Assembly (NCBI RefSeq): GCF_023715525.1
Contig: NZ_JAMBOG010000003.1
Location: forward strand, 1-64,000
Origin: Kocuria rosea
GTDB lineage: Bacteria > Actinomycetota > Actinomycetes > Actinomycetales > Micrococcaceae
Direction of reading: 5' to 3'
Length of the DNA stretch: 64,000 nucleotides
Shown in pieces: positions 39,884 through 48,273 of this stretch (its first letter is position 1; the number at the start of each line of letters is the position of its first letter). The notes below the pieces were generated by a model that saw only the letters and a list, made by a program, of their open reading frames with translations, ran no database searches and had not been told where the DNA came from. The position numbers and the translations under genes are program-made.

Positions 39884-40495
39884 ATGGCCCCCGACGCCCT
39901 GCAGGACCAGCTCGCCCTCGACGCCGCCACCGCGGACCTCCTCTTCCGCGAGGCGCGCACCGCCACCGAGTTCCTCGACGAGCCCGTGGACGACGCCCAG
40001 CTGCGGGCCGTGCACGAGCTGGCCAAGATGGGCCCCACGGCCATGAACATCCAGCCCCTGCGCGTCACCTGGGTCCGCTCCCCCGAGGCCCGGGAGCGGC
40101 TCGTGCAGCACATGGCGGAGGGCAACAAGGCCAAGGTCGCCGCCGCCCCCGCCGTCGCCGTGCTGAGCTACGACGTCGACTGGCACGAGCAGCTCCCGGT
40201 GCTCTTCCCGCCGGCCGCGGGCAACCAGCAGGTGTTCGCCGCCAACGAGGAGCTGCGCGCGCAGATGGGCCGGGACAACGCCCACCTGCAGGCTGGGTAC
40301 TTCGTCCTGGCCGTGCGCGCGGCGGGCCTGGCCGCCGGGCCCATGGGCGGGTTCGACCCGGCCGGCGTGGACGCGCAGTTCCACGCCGGCACGAACCGCC
40401 GCTCGGTGCTGGTCGTGGCCGTCGGCCGGCCCGCCGCCCCGCGGCACGAGCGCCTCCCCCGGCTGGACTTCGACGCCGTGACCACCGTCGTCTGA
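39884..40495 (+). CDS. Nitroreductase family protein, malonic-semialdehyde-reductase (RutE)-like
   Basis: 203 aa, FMN-dependent. The RutE/HadB/YdfN branch is recognisable from ATADLLFREARTATEFLDEPVDDAQLRAVHELAKMGPTAMNIQPLRVTWV at the start and GRDNAHLQAGYFVLAVRAAGLAAGPMGGFD in the middle. RutE reduces 3-oxopropanoate in pyrimidine breakdown, but no other rut gene is present, so the real substrate may be a quinone, nitro compound or enal. GAAAGGA precedes ATG 39884. A TTGGCA element (39841-39846) lies upstream. Confidence 0.85.
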   Translation: MAPDALQDQLALDAATADLLFREARTATEFLDEPVDDAQLRAVHELAKMGPTAMNIQPLRVTWVRSPEARERLVQHMAEGNKAKVAAAPAVAVLSYDVDWHEQLPVLFPPAAGNQQVFAANEELRAQMGRDNAHLQAGYFVLAVRAAGLAAGPMGGFDPAGVDAQFHAGTNRRSVLVVAVGRPAAPRHERLPRLDFDAVTTVV

Positions 40496-40572
40496 GCCGC
40501 GCCGGGCCCGTGCCGCGGCGCGGCGCGGGCCCGGCGTGGCTTTCACGCCCGCGGAGCCGGATACTGGGTGGG

Positions 40573-41748
40573 ATGACCCCCGCACTCCTGTCCCTCGGCA
40601 CGGCGGTCCCCCCGCACGTCCTCGAGCAGACCGCGGCCCGGGACCTGTACCTGGGCCAGCCCGGCACGGACCGGCTCACCGAGCGCCTCGTCCGCACCGT
40701 GTTCGGGGCCTCGGGGGTGGGCCGCCGGCACACCGTGCTGCGCGAGCTGGTCGACGACGGCGCCCGCACGGCCTCCCCCTACATCGGCCCGGGCGGGCAG
40801 ATCCTCAACCCGCTCACGGGCGTCCGCAACCGCACCTACGTGAGCGAGGCCCCCCGCCTCTTCGCGGCCGCCGCCCGCGACGCCCTCGCCGGCTGCCCCG
40901 GGCTCGACCCGGCGGGGATCACCGACGTGATCACCGTCTCCTGCACCGGCTTCTTCGCCCCCGGCCCCGACTACCAGCTCGTGCGGGACCTGGGCCTGAA
41001 CCCGGCCACCCGCCGGTCCCACATCGGGTTCATGGGCTGCCACGGAGCGCTCATCGGGCTGCGCCAGGCCCGCGCGATCGCGCAGGCGGACCCGGAGGCC
41101 GTCGTGCTGCTGGTCGCGGCCGAGCTGTGCAGCCTGCACCTGCGCCCGGCCCGGGACGCCGACGCCATCCGCGGGGCCGCCCTCTTCGCCGACGGCGCCG
41201 CGGCCGCCGTCGTCAGCTCGCGGCGGCCCGGCGGCGCGGAGCCGCTGCTCGGGCTCGACCGCTTCAGCACCCTCGTGATCCCCGACGGCGAGCACGACAT
41301 GGCCTGGACCATCGGTGACGAGGGCTTCGAGATGGTCCTCGGCGCGGCCGTGCCGAAGGTCATCGAGGGCAACATCCACACGGCCGTCGACGCGCTCCTC
41401 GGGGGGCCCGGGGGCGCGGTGCCCCGAGGAGCGATCACCGACTGGGCCGTCCACCCCGGCGGGCGCAGCATCCTGGACAAGCTCGAGAACGCCCTCGGCC
41501 TGTCCCCGGAGGCGCTGCGGGAGTCGCGCGACGTGCTCGCCGCCCGTGGCAACATGAGCAGCGTGACCGTCCTGCACGTGCTGCGCCAGGTGATCGACGC
41601 CGCCCCCGCCGACGAGCCGCGGACGGTGTGCGCGCTCGCGTTCGGGCCGGGCCTGACCGTGGAGTCGGCGCTGTTCAGCATCCCGGTCCGGGCCGCCGGA
41701 GCGCCCGGACCGCGGCTCGAGCCGGCCGCAGCCCCCCTGTCCCGCTAG
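40573..41748 (+). CDS. Type III polyketide synthase (chalcone/stilbene synthase family)
   Basis: 391 aa. The catalytic triad is complete: C156 in GFMGCHGAL, H294 in WAVHPGGRSIL and N327 in GNMSSVTVL. It condenses malonyl-CoA with an acyl-CoA starter to an alkylpyrone or resorcinol; bacterial relatives give germicidin, naphthalenetetrol or lipid quinones. It has no acyl carrier protein partner, as expected. The next gene, a FAD-dependent oxidoreductase 9 bp downstream, probably modifies the product. ATG at 40573 is 7 nt after GATACT with no ribosome site: probably leaderless. Confidence 0.9.
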   Translation: MTPALLSLGTAVPPHVLEQTAARDLYLGQPGTDRLTERLVRTVFGASGVGRRHTVLRELVDDGARTASPYIGPGGQILNPLTGVRNRTYVSEAPRLFAAAARDALAGCPGLDPAGITDVITVSCTGFFAPGPDYQLVRDLGLNPATRRSHIGFMGCHGALIGLRQARAIAQADPEAVVLLVAAELCSLHLRPARDADAIRGAALFADGAAAAVVSSRRPGGAEPLLGLDRFSTLVIPDGEHDMAWTIGDEGFEMVLGAAVPKVIEGNIHTAVDALLGGPGGAVPRGAITDWAVHPGGRSILDKLENALGLSPEALRESRDVLAARGNMSSVTVLHVLRQVIDAAPADEPRTVCALAFGPGLTVESALFSIPVRAAGAPGPRLEPAAAPLSR

Positions 41749-41757
41749 GAGGATCCC

Positions 41758-42984
41758 GTGGACCACGACGTCGTGATCGTCGGCGCCGGCCTCGCCGGCC
41801 TGCAGTGCGCCCGGCTGCTCGAGCAGCACGGCCTGGACGTGGTGGTGCTGGAGGCCTCCGACGGCGTCGGGGGCCGGGTGCGCACCGACGTGGTCGACGG
41901 CTTCCGCTGCGACCGCGGCTTCCAGGTGCTCAACCCCGCCTACACGGAGCTGCGCCGCAGCGTGGACGTCCCCGCCCTGGGGCTGCAGAAGTTCGACGCC
42001 GCGGCCGGCGTCCGCCGCGGCGACGGGATCGACGTCCTGGCCGACCCGCGGCGCGTGCCCTCCCGCCTGGCCGGGACCCTGGGCAGCCCGCTCGTGGAGC
42101 TGCGCCGGCTGCCCGCCCTGCTGGCGTGGCTGGCGCCCGTGCTCGACCCCCGTGCGGCGCACCGGGAGGAGCTGGACCGCCCGTGGCACGAGTCCCTCGA
42201 CGCCGCGGGGGTGCGCGGGCCGCTGCGGGACCTCGTGCTCGAGCCGTTCCTGGCGGGCGTGATCCTCGAGGACGGGGGCCGGACCTCCGCGGCGTTCGTG
42301 CGGCAGCTGGTCGGCTGGTTCCTGCTCGGCACGCCCGGCCTGCCGGCCGGGGGCATGGGGGCGCTGCCCGAGTGGATCCACGACGGCCTGCGCGCCCGCG
42401 CCGTCCTGGGCGCCCGCGTCGAGACCCTCGAGCGCACCGCCTCCGGCTGGACGGTCGGCGCCGGCGGCGGCTCGTGGCGGGCCCCGTCGGTGGTCGTGGC
42501 CACGGACGGCCCCGCGGCCGGCGGGCTGCTGGACCTGCCGGCCGTGCCGATGAAGGGCGAGGCCACGTGGTGGTTCGCCCCGGACCGGGCGCCGTCGGAC
42601 CTGAGGTCGCTGGTGCTGCCGGGCGAGACCACGGGACCGCTCATCGACACGGCCGTGGTCAGCAACGCCGCCCCCAGCTACGCCCCCGCGGGCCGTGCAC
42701 TGGTCCAGGCGTCCGCCCTGCTCCCGCGCGGAGCCGCACTGCCCGCCGAGGCCGACGTCCGCCGCCAGCTGTCCGGGATCTGGGGCGCGGACGCGGGCGC
42801 CTGGGAGCTGCTGACGGTGCACGAGGTCCGTGACGCCCTGCCCGAGCAGCTGCCCCCGTTCGTGGCGGAGCGCCCCGCCGCCCTCGGCGACGGCGTGTTC
42901 GTGTGCGGGGACCACCGCACCACCGGCTCCAGCCAGGGAGCGCTGCGCTCCGGGCGGCGGGCCGCGGAGGCGCTGCTCGCCTGA
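41758..42984 (+). CDS. FAD-dependent amine-oxidase-type oxidoreductase
   Basis: 408 aa. FAD-binding GAGLAGLQCARLLEQHGLDV and LEASDGVGGRVRTD at the N-terminus, and FVCGDHRTTGSSQGALRSGRRAAEAL at the C-terminus as in flavin-containing amine oxidases and phytoene-desaturase relatives. GTG at 41758 (GGAGGATCCC before it) is 9 bp after the type III PKS gene, and this pair recurs in actinobacterial type III PKS loci from memory. It likely oxidises or desaturates the polyketide or its lipid chain. Confidence 0.85.
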   Translation: MDHDVVIVGAGLAGLQCARLLEQHGLDVVVLEASDGVGGRVRTDVVDGFRCDRGFQVLNPAYTELRRSVDVPALGLQKFDAAAGVRRGDGIDVLADPRRVPSRLAGTLGSPLVELRRLPALLAWLAPVLDPRAAHREELDRPWHESLDAAGVRGPLRDLVLEPFLAGVILEDGGRTSAAFVRQLVGWFLLGTPGLPAGGMGALPEWIHDGLRARAVLGARVETLERTASGWTVGAGGGSWRAPSVVVATDGPAAGGLLDLPAVPMKGEATWWFAPDRAPSDLRSLVLPGETTGPLIDTAVVSNAAPSYAPAGRALVQASALLPRGAALPAEADVRRQLSGIWGADAGAWELLTVHEVRDALPEQLPPFVAERPAALGDGVFVCGDHRTTGSSQGALRSGRRAAEALLA

Positions 42985-43009
42985 GCCGCCGGCGAGCACG
43001 GCGACGGGC

Positions 43010-43216
43010 CTATCCTGCGACGCCGAGGCTGAGGATCGCGGTGACGCCCGTGAGGACCAGGCCGGTGGCGAAGATCGCCGCGACGACCATGATCACGCCC
43101 AGGGTGGCCACGGCCGTGATGCGACGGAACCGGCCGGCCACCACCACGGCCGACTGGGCGAGCAGCACCATGAGCAGCACGGCCACCGCCATCAGCACCA
43201 CCCCGAAGAGGATCAT
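43010..43216 (-). CDS. Small two-helix membrane protein
   Basis: 68 aa, MILFGVVLMAVAVLLMVLL... and a second helix after a basic loop (GRFRRITAV). Two membrane segments with a cytoplasmic Arg cluster between. No domain recognised. Start is the ATG at 43216; a GTG at 43225 is also in frame. It converges on the flavoenzyme gene. Confidence 0.5.
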   Translation of the reverse strand: MILFGVVLMAVAVLLMVLLAQSAVVVAGRFRRITAVATLGVIMVVAAIFATGLVLTGVTAILSLGVAG

Positions 43217-43437
43217 CGCGCCCACCTGCCGTGGGCGCCTTCGGGCCTCGACATGGCTTCCTCCCCCGATTCCGCCCTGTCCCGGAGCCGGCCACCGCCC
43301 TGCGCCCACCCCGGGAACCGGGTTCCCGCACACCACGAGAGCACCGGGGGCGGACGCCCCGCAACGATCCATGCAAAGGCGCTATCACGAGCCGACACAA
43401 TGGTGTGCCGGCGCGAAGCCCCTGGTCGCCCCGGCAG

Positions 43438-44664
43438 TCAGTCCCGCAGCATCTGCCCCACCCGGCGGACGCCCTCGGCGATGTCGGCCTCGGAGGCCGC
43501 CGAGTAGGCCAGCCGCAGGCTCGTGGAGGGACGGCCGTCGGCGTAGCAGGCCCCGCCCGGCACCAGCGCCACGCCGTGCTCGACGGCCCGGCGCAGCAGG
43601 TCGCCGTGCGGGAGGGCCCGGGGGTCCAGGTCCAGCCACGTGAAGAAGCCGCCGGCCGGGCGGGTCCAGCGCACCCCGTCGGGCATGTGCGCCGCGAGGG
43701 CGTCCATCATGGCCGCGCACCGGGAGCGGTACAGCGCCACCGCCCGGTCCAGCGCGGGCCGCCAGTGCTCCCCGCCCACGTACTGCGCGGCGAGCTCCTG
43801 GCCGAGCACCGAGGGGTGGATGGTCACGGCCTCCGCCGCGATCTGCAGCCGCGCCCGCACCGCGGGCACCGCGGCGATCCACCCGATCCGCAGGCCCGGG
43901 GAGAAGATCTTCGAGAAGCTGCCGAGGTGGATCACCGTGTCCGGGTCCATCGAGTACAGCGACGGCGGCCGGTGCTCCCGGTCGAAGCCGAGCAGCCCGT
44001 ACGGGTCGTCCTCGAGGATCAGCACGCCCCGCTCGGCGCACACCTGGACGAGCCGCCGGCGCCGGGCCTCGGTGAGGGTCACCCCGGTGGGGTTGTGGAA
44101 GTTCGGGATCGTGTAGAGGAGCTTCACGGTGCGCCCGGCGGCCCGCAGCGCGTCGATGCGCTCGGCCACCGCCTCGGGGTCCAGGCCCTCGTCGTCGACG
44201 TCCACGTGCTCGACCTCGACCTCGTAGCTGCCGAACACACCCAGCGCCCCGACGTAGGTGGGACCCTCGGCCACCACGACGTCGCCCGGGTCGCAGAACA
44301 GCTTCGTCACCAGGTCCAGGCCTGCCTGGGACCCGGCGGTGATCTGGATCCGGTCCGGGGTGACCTCGGTGCCCTGCAGGCGCATCAGCTCGCAGACCAG
44401 CCCGGGCAGGCGGCCGATGCCCGCCCCCGAGCCGTACTGGAGCACCTCGGGCCCGCGCTCGGCCACGATCCCCCGGGCCAGCTCGGCGATGAGCTCGTGC
44501 GGGAGCACGCTCATGTCCGGGTTGCCGCCGGCCAGGGAGATCATCCCCGGCTGCAGCGCGATCTCGAACACCGCCCGCACCGGGGAGGGCCGGAACTGCC
44601 CGGAGCGCCGGGCGAAGAGGGAGGCATGGTCGGGACGGGGGGCCGCGGAGGCCCCCCCGCTCAC
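43438..44664 (-). CDS. PLP-dependent aminotransferase (MocR/2-aminoadipate type), candidate arginine transaminase
   Basis: 408 aa, fold-type-I class I/II aminotransferase. It shows [69 protein letters not shown], and the PLP lysine in [17 protein letters not shown]. This branch covers 2-aminoadipate, branched-chain and arginine transaminases (AruH). GTG at 44664 follows GGGAGGG and overlaps the ureohydrolase stop by 4 bp. The linked ThDP decarboxylase, aldehyde dehydrogenase and guanidinobutyrase-like gene make arginine the best-guess substrate (inference from context). Confidence 0.85.
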   Translation of the reverse strand: MSGGASAAPRPDHASLFARRSGQFRPSPVRAVFEIALQPGMISLAGGNPDMSVLPHELIAELARGIVAERGPEVLQYGSGAGIGRLPGLVCELMRLQGTEVTPDRIQITAGSQAGLDLVTKLFCDPGDVVVAEGPTYVGALGVFGSYEVEVEHVDVDDEGLDPEAVAERIDALRAAGRTVKLLYTIPNFHNPTGVTLTEARRRRLVQVCAERGVLILEDDPYGLLGFDREHRPPSLYSMDPDTVIHLGSFSKIFSPGLRIGWIAAVPAVRARLQIAAEAVTIHPSVLGQELAAQYVGGEHWRPALDRAVALYRSRCAAMMDALAAHMPDGVRWTRPAGGFFTWLDLDPRALPHGDLLRRAVEHGVALVPGGACYADGRPSTSLRLAYSAASEADIAEGVRRVGQMLRD

Positions 44665-45731
44665 GCGCCCTCCCGGCCCGGCCCGTCCGCTGCGTCCGCC
44701 GGCCGGCCGTAGACGTGCCCGGCCAGCCCGTAGGCGGGCCCGCCGGGGGCCGCGCCGGGGCCCATGGCCAGGAGGGTGATCAGCTCGTAGGCCACGTGCG
44801 CGGCGGCCACCCCGGTGAGCTCGGCGTGGTCGTAGGCGGGGGCGACCTCGACGACGTCGGCCCCCACCACGTTCGTCCCGCGCAGCCCGCGCAGGATCTC
44901 CAGGACCTCCCGGCTCGTCATCCCGCCGGCCTCCGGGGTCCCGGTGCCCGGGGCGTGGGCGGGGTCCAGCACGTCGATGTCCAGCGACACGTACAGCGGG
45001 CGGTCGCCGACGCGCTGGCGCAGGTGCGCGACGACGGCGTCGACCCCCAGCCGCATGACGTCGGCGGAGGAGACGATGCCGAAGCCGAAGCGGGCGTCGT
45101 CGTCGAGGTCCTCCGGCCCGTAGAGCGGCCCGCGGGTGCCCACGTGGGAGACGGCGTCGGTGTCGAGCAGGCCCTCCTCGTACGCGCGGCGGAACGGGGT
45201 GCCGTGGGTGTACTCGGCGCCGAAGTAGGTGTCCCACGTGTCGAGGTGGGCGTCGAAGTGCAGCAGCGCGACCTTGCCGTGGCGGGCGTGCACGGCGCGC
45301 AGCAGGGGCAGGGCGATCGTGTGGTCCCCGCCGATGGCCACCAGCTGGGTGGACTCCCCCATCAGCTCCTTGGCCTGGGCCTCGATGGAGGCGATCGCCT
45401 CGCCGATGTCGAAGGGGTTGGCCACGATGTCCCCGGCGTCGGCGACCTGGACCCCGGCGAACGGGGAGACGTTCTGGGCGGGGTTGTACGGGCGCAGCAG
45501 GCGCGAGGCCTCCCGGACGTGGTTGGACCCGAAGCGGGCGCCGGGGCGGTAGGAGACCCCGGCGTCGAAGGGCACCCCGACCACGGCGATGTCCGCGTGC
45601 TCCACCTCGTCGGTGCGCGGCAGGCGGGCGAAGGTGCCCAGCCCCGCCCAGCGCGGGGTCAGGGCGGCGTTGACGGGGCCGAGGACGGGGGTGCCGTCCG
45701 GGGTGGAGCCGGTGATGCGCTCGGTGGTCAT
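44661..45731 (-). CDS. Ureohydrolase (agmatinase/guanidinobutyrase family)
   Basis: 356 aa. All binuclear metal motifs are intact: GGDHT (about 147-151), FDAHLDTWD, and [19 protein letters not shown]. It releases urea from a guanidino compound. The usual annotation is agmatinase (SpeB), but no arginine decarboxylase is present, while a ThDP 2-oxoacid decarboxylase and aldehyde dehydrogenase are linked; that combination points to 4-guanidinobutyrate as substrate, giving GABA and urea. A roughly 40-residue C-terminal extension ([19 protein letters not shown]..) is longer than in E. coli SpeB. The urease operon follows within 11 kb. Confidence 0.88.
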   Translation of the reverse strand: MTTERITGSTPDGTPVLGPVNAALTPRWAGLGTFARLPRTDEVEHADIAVVGVPFDAGVSYRPGARFGSNHVREASRLLRPYNPAQNVSPFAGVQVADAGDIVANPFDIGEAIASIEAQAKELMGESTQLVAIGGDHTIALPLLRAVHARHGKVALLHFDAHLDTWDTYFGAEYTHGTPFRRAYEEGLLDTDAVSHVGTRGPLYGPEDLDDDARFGFGIVSSADVMRLGVDAVVAHLRQRVGDRPLYVSLDIDVLDPAHAPGTGTPEAGGMTSREVLEILRGLRGTNVVGADVVEVAPAYDHAELTGVAAAHVAYELITLLAMGPGAAPGGPAYGLAGHVYGRPADAADGPGREGA

Positions 45732-45796
45732 GGTGTGCGGTCCTCTCGGTGGGCGGTGCGGAGCGGAAAGGGACGGAACGGGACGGAACGGGCGGG

Positions 45797-46363
45797 TCAG
45801 GAGCCGAGGATCCACAGCAGGACGGCGTCCTCGTCCCCGGGGTTCTCCCAGGTGTGGGGCTCGGAGCCGGGGAAGGTCACGGTGTCCCCGGCGACCAGGT
45901 CGAAGGTCCGGTCGGGGACCTTGAGCCGGAACCGGCCGCTGATCAGGTGCAGCACCTCCGTCTCGCAGTCCATGCTGTACATCGCCTCCTCCCCGCGGCC
46001 GCCGGCGGCCACGCGGGCGCGGAGGACCTGGACCTTGCGCTGGGCCGCGGGCGTGACGAGCTGCTCCTCGATGCCCTCGCCGCCGAGGTCGATGTGCGGG
46101 GCCTCCTCGAGCCGGACGAGCTCGACGTCGGCGGGCCCGGCGAAGAGGTCCCCCACGTCGATGCGCAGCACCTCGCACATGCGCACCAGCGAGTCCACGG
46201 AGGGCGAGGTGATGTCCCGCTCGACCCGGCTGACGAAGCCCTTGGTCAGCCCCGCCGCCGAGGCCAGCTGGTCGATGGTCATGTGGTTGCGCCGGCGGTG
46301 GTTGCGCAGCCGCGAGCCCACGGCGGCGGAGCGCCCGGAGCTCTCGATGGGCAGTGCTTTCAC
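45797..46363 (-). CDS. XRE-family regulator with cupin domain
   Basis: 188 aa. N-terminal HTH_3 (about 16-72: [45 protein letters not shown] interrupted as usual) and C-terminal cupin (about 108-186: [46 protein letters not shown]). Such proteins sense a small carboxylate or amine and repress a neighbouring catabolic operon (PuuR-like). GTG at 46363 follows GAAGAAGG. It stands between the two arms of the locus and faces a perfect inverted repeat at 46429-46448. Confidence 0.88.
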   Translation of the reverse strand: MKALPIESSGRSAAVGSRLRNHRRRNHMTIDQLASAAGLTKGFVSRVERDITSPSVDSLVRMCEVLRIDVGDLFAGPADVELVRLEEAPHIDLGGEGIEEQLVTPAAQRKVQVLRARVAAGGRGEEAMYSMDCETEVLHLISGRFRLKVPDRTFDLVAGDTVTFPGSEPHTWENPGDEDAVLLWILGS

Positions 46364-46428
46364 GACGACCTTCTTCCCCGCACGGCTTTACCCGCCCGTA
46401 ACGGCGCGGACCTGTTCCGAAAACATGA

Positions 46429-46448
46429 CCCACATCATACTATGTGGG
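46429..46448. promoter_or_regulatory. Operator with embedded -10 for the divergent catabolic genes
   Basis: Perfect inverted repeat CCCACAT-CATACT-ATGTGGG. The central CATACT reads as a -10 on the plus strand and the overlapping TAGTAT as a -10 on the minus strand, so a protein bound here would shut both promoters. Best candidate is the XRE-cupin regulator. Confidence 0.6.
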
Positions 46449-46534
46449 ACAACTTTTGTTTCTCATCGAGCAACTCGACGGGAAACACGGCGAACGACCC
46501 AGGGGTCCGCAGGGCCCCGAGGAACGAGTGACCC

Positions 46535-48019
46535 ATGAACGTGCTGATCATCGTGCTCTACCTGGTCGCCATGGTGGCGATCGGCCTCCTGGCCAGCCGA
46601 CGCGCCCACAACGCAGAGGACTACCGTGTGGCGGGACGCCGGCTCGGCCCCGGCTTCTACACCGGCACCATGGTGGCCGTGGTCCTGGGCGGGGCCTCCA
46701 CCGTGGGCGGGGTGGGCCTGGGCTACACCTACGGCGTCTCGGGGATGTGGCTGGTCGTGGCGATCGCCGCGGGCCTGGCCGTGCTGAGCCTGCTCTTCGC
46801 CTCGCGCATCCAGTCCCTGAAGGTCTTCACCGTCTCCCAGATGCTCCAGCTGCGCTACGGCGAGCACGGCGGGGCCAAGGCGTCGTCGTTCGTGATGCTC
46901 GCCTACACGGTGATGCTGTCGGTGACCTCCACCTCCGCCTACGCGTCGATCTTCTCGGTGCTGTTCCCGATCGACCGGACCTGGGCGATCCTGCTCGGCG
47001 GGCTGGTCGTCGTGGGCTACTCCGTGCTGGGCGGGATGTGGTCGATCACCCTCACCGACATGATGCAGTTCCTGTTCATGACCGTGGGCATCTTCCTGGT
47101 CCTGCTGCCCTTCTCCCTCTCCGCCGCCGGCGGCTGGTCCGGGCTCACGGGCCGCCTCGACGCCACGTACTTCACGTGGAACGGGATGGGCACCCAGGCG
47201 ATCATCACCCAGTTCGTCGTCTACGGCTTCGGCATCCTGATCGGCCAGGACATCTGGCAGCGCGTGTTCACCGCCCGCTCCCCGCAGGTGGCCCGCTGGG
47301 GCGGGCTGTCCGCCGCCGCCTACGTGGCCCTCTACGGGCTCGCCGGGGCCGTGATCGGCATGACCGCCGCGGCCCTGGCCCCGGGCCTGGACTCCGCCGA
47401 CGACGCCTTCGCCACCATGGCCCAGCAGCACGTGCCGACCGGGCTGGGCGGGGTGGTGCTCGCCGCCGGCGTCGCGGCCATGATGTCCACCGCCTCCGGG
47501 GCCCTCATCGCCTCGGCCACCGTGGCCCGCGTCGACGTCGTGCCCACCCTGAGGTCCCTGCTCGGGCGGAGCACCGCCCCGGCCGGCGGAGGCGCGACCG
47601 CCGAGGACGAGGCCGCGGAGCTGCGCGCCGACCGGCTCTACATGCTGGTCTTCGGCGTGGTCATCACCGCGATCTCGGTCTTCGTCACCGACACCGTCAC
47701 CGCCCTCACCATCGCCTACGACATCCTGGTGGGCGGCCTGCTCGTCGCGATCCTCGGGGGTCTCGTGTGGAGGCGGGGCACGGGGCTGGGCGCCGCCCTG
47801 TCGATGCTCGTCGGCTCGGTGGTCGTCCTGGCCTCCATGGCGCTCTTCGGCGTGCTGGCCAACGCCCCCATCTACCTGGGCCTGCTGAGCTCCGCGGCCG
47901 TCTACGTCGTCGTCTCCCTGCTGAGCCGCCCCACGCACGAGGGCGTGCTGCGGCACTGGAACGAGCGCCTCGCCGGCTCCCGCCCGGCCGGCGCCGACCG
48001 CCCGGAGGCCCGCCGGTGA
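46535..48019 (+). CDS. Sodium:solute symporter (SSS family)
   Basis: 494 aa with about 13 hydrophobic segments. SSS motifs: AEDYRVAGRRLGPGFYTGTMVAVVLGGAS near the first helices, GGMWSITLTDMMQFLFMTVGIF, and GQDIWQRVFTARSPQVARWG. It imports an organic solute with Na+. The substrate is unknown; within this locus it is probably the compound broken down by the linked enzymes. First gene of the plus-strand catabolic operon, ATG 46535 after GAGGAACG. Overlaps the 85-aa gene by 4 bp (GTGA). Confidence 0.88.
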   Translation: MNVLIIVLYLVAMVAIGLLASRRAHNAEDYRVAGRRLGPGFYTGTMVAVVLGGASTVGGVGLGYTYGVSGMWLVVAIAAGLAVLSLLFASRIQSLKVFTVSQMLQLRYGEHGGAKASSFVMLAYTVMLSVTSTSAYASIFSVLFPIDRTWAILLGGLVVVGYSVLGGMWSITLTDMMQFLFMTVGIFLVLLPFSLSAAGGWSGLTGRLDATYFTWNGMGTQAIITQFVVYGFGILIGQDIWQRVFTARSPQVARWGGLSAAAYVALYGLAGAVIGMTAAALAPGLDSADDAFATMAQQHVPTGLGGVVLAAGVAAMMSTASGALIASATVARVDVVPTLRSLLGRSTAPAGGGATAEDEAAELRADRLYMLVFGVVITAISVFVTDTVTALTIAYDILVGGLLVAILGGLVWRRGTGLGAALSMLVGSVVVLASMALFGVLANAPIYLGLLSSAAVYVVVSLLSRPTHEGVLRHWNERLAGSRPAGADRPEARR

Positions 48020-48273
48020 CCGGGGCGCCCGGCGCCCGCGGAGCGGACGCGGCCCCGGCGCGCAGGCCCGCTCCGCTGACCCGCGAGGAGGTCGAGCGGG
48101 CCGCCGCCGCCCTGGTCGCGGCGTTCGTCCGCACCACCACGGAGACCGGCGGCGTGGCCGAGACCACGGCCGAGCGCGAGACCATCGTCTTCCACCGGAC
48201 CGCGGACGGATCCGTCAGCGCCGTCCACGAACACCTCTCGCCCGTTCCGCCGACCCCTGAGGCACGCCCATGA
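48016..48273 (+). CDS. 85-aa hypothetical protein between two transporter genes
   Basis: No membrane segment. An N-terminal Ala/Pro-rich stretch is followed by EEVERAAAALVAAFVRTTTET, ETIVFHRTADGSVSAVHEHLSPVPP. The end (DGSxxxVHEHLSP) looks like the last strands of a SnoaL/DUF4440 nuclear-transport-factor fold, but the protein is about 40 residues too short for the complete fold. GTG start overlaps the symporter stop; its stop overlaps the permease start (ATGA), so it is translated with both. Function unknown. Confidence 0.7.
   Translation: MTGAPGARGADAAPARRPAPLTREEVERAAAALVAAFVRTTTETGGVAETTAERETIVFHRTADGSVSAVHEHLSPVPPTPEARP

Noticed and set aside
39884-40495. Part of a pyrimidine-degradation (rut) operon
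   Set aside because: RutE-like sequence only; no rutABCDF genes next to it.
44661-45731. Agmatinase of a putrescine pathway
   Set aside because: No arginine decarboxylase or putrescine genes in the locus; the linked decarboxylase and dehydrogenase fit guanidinobutyrate better. Not excluded, but second choice.
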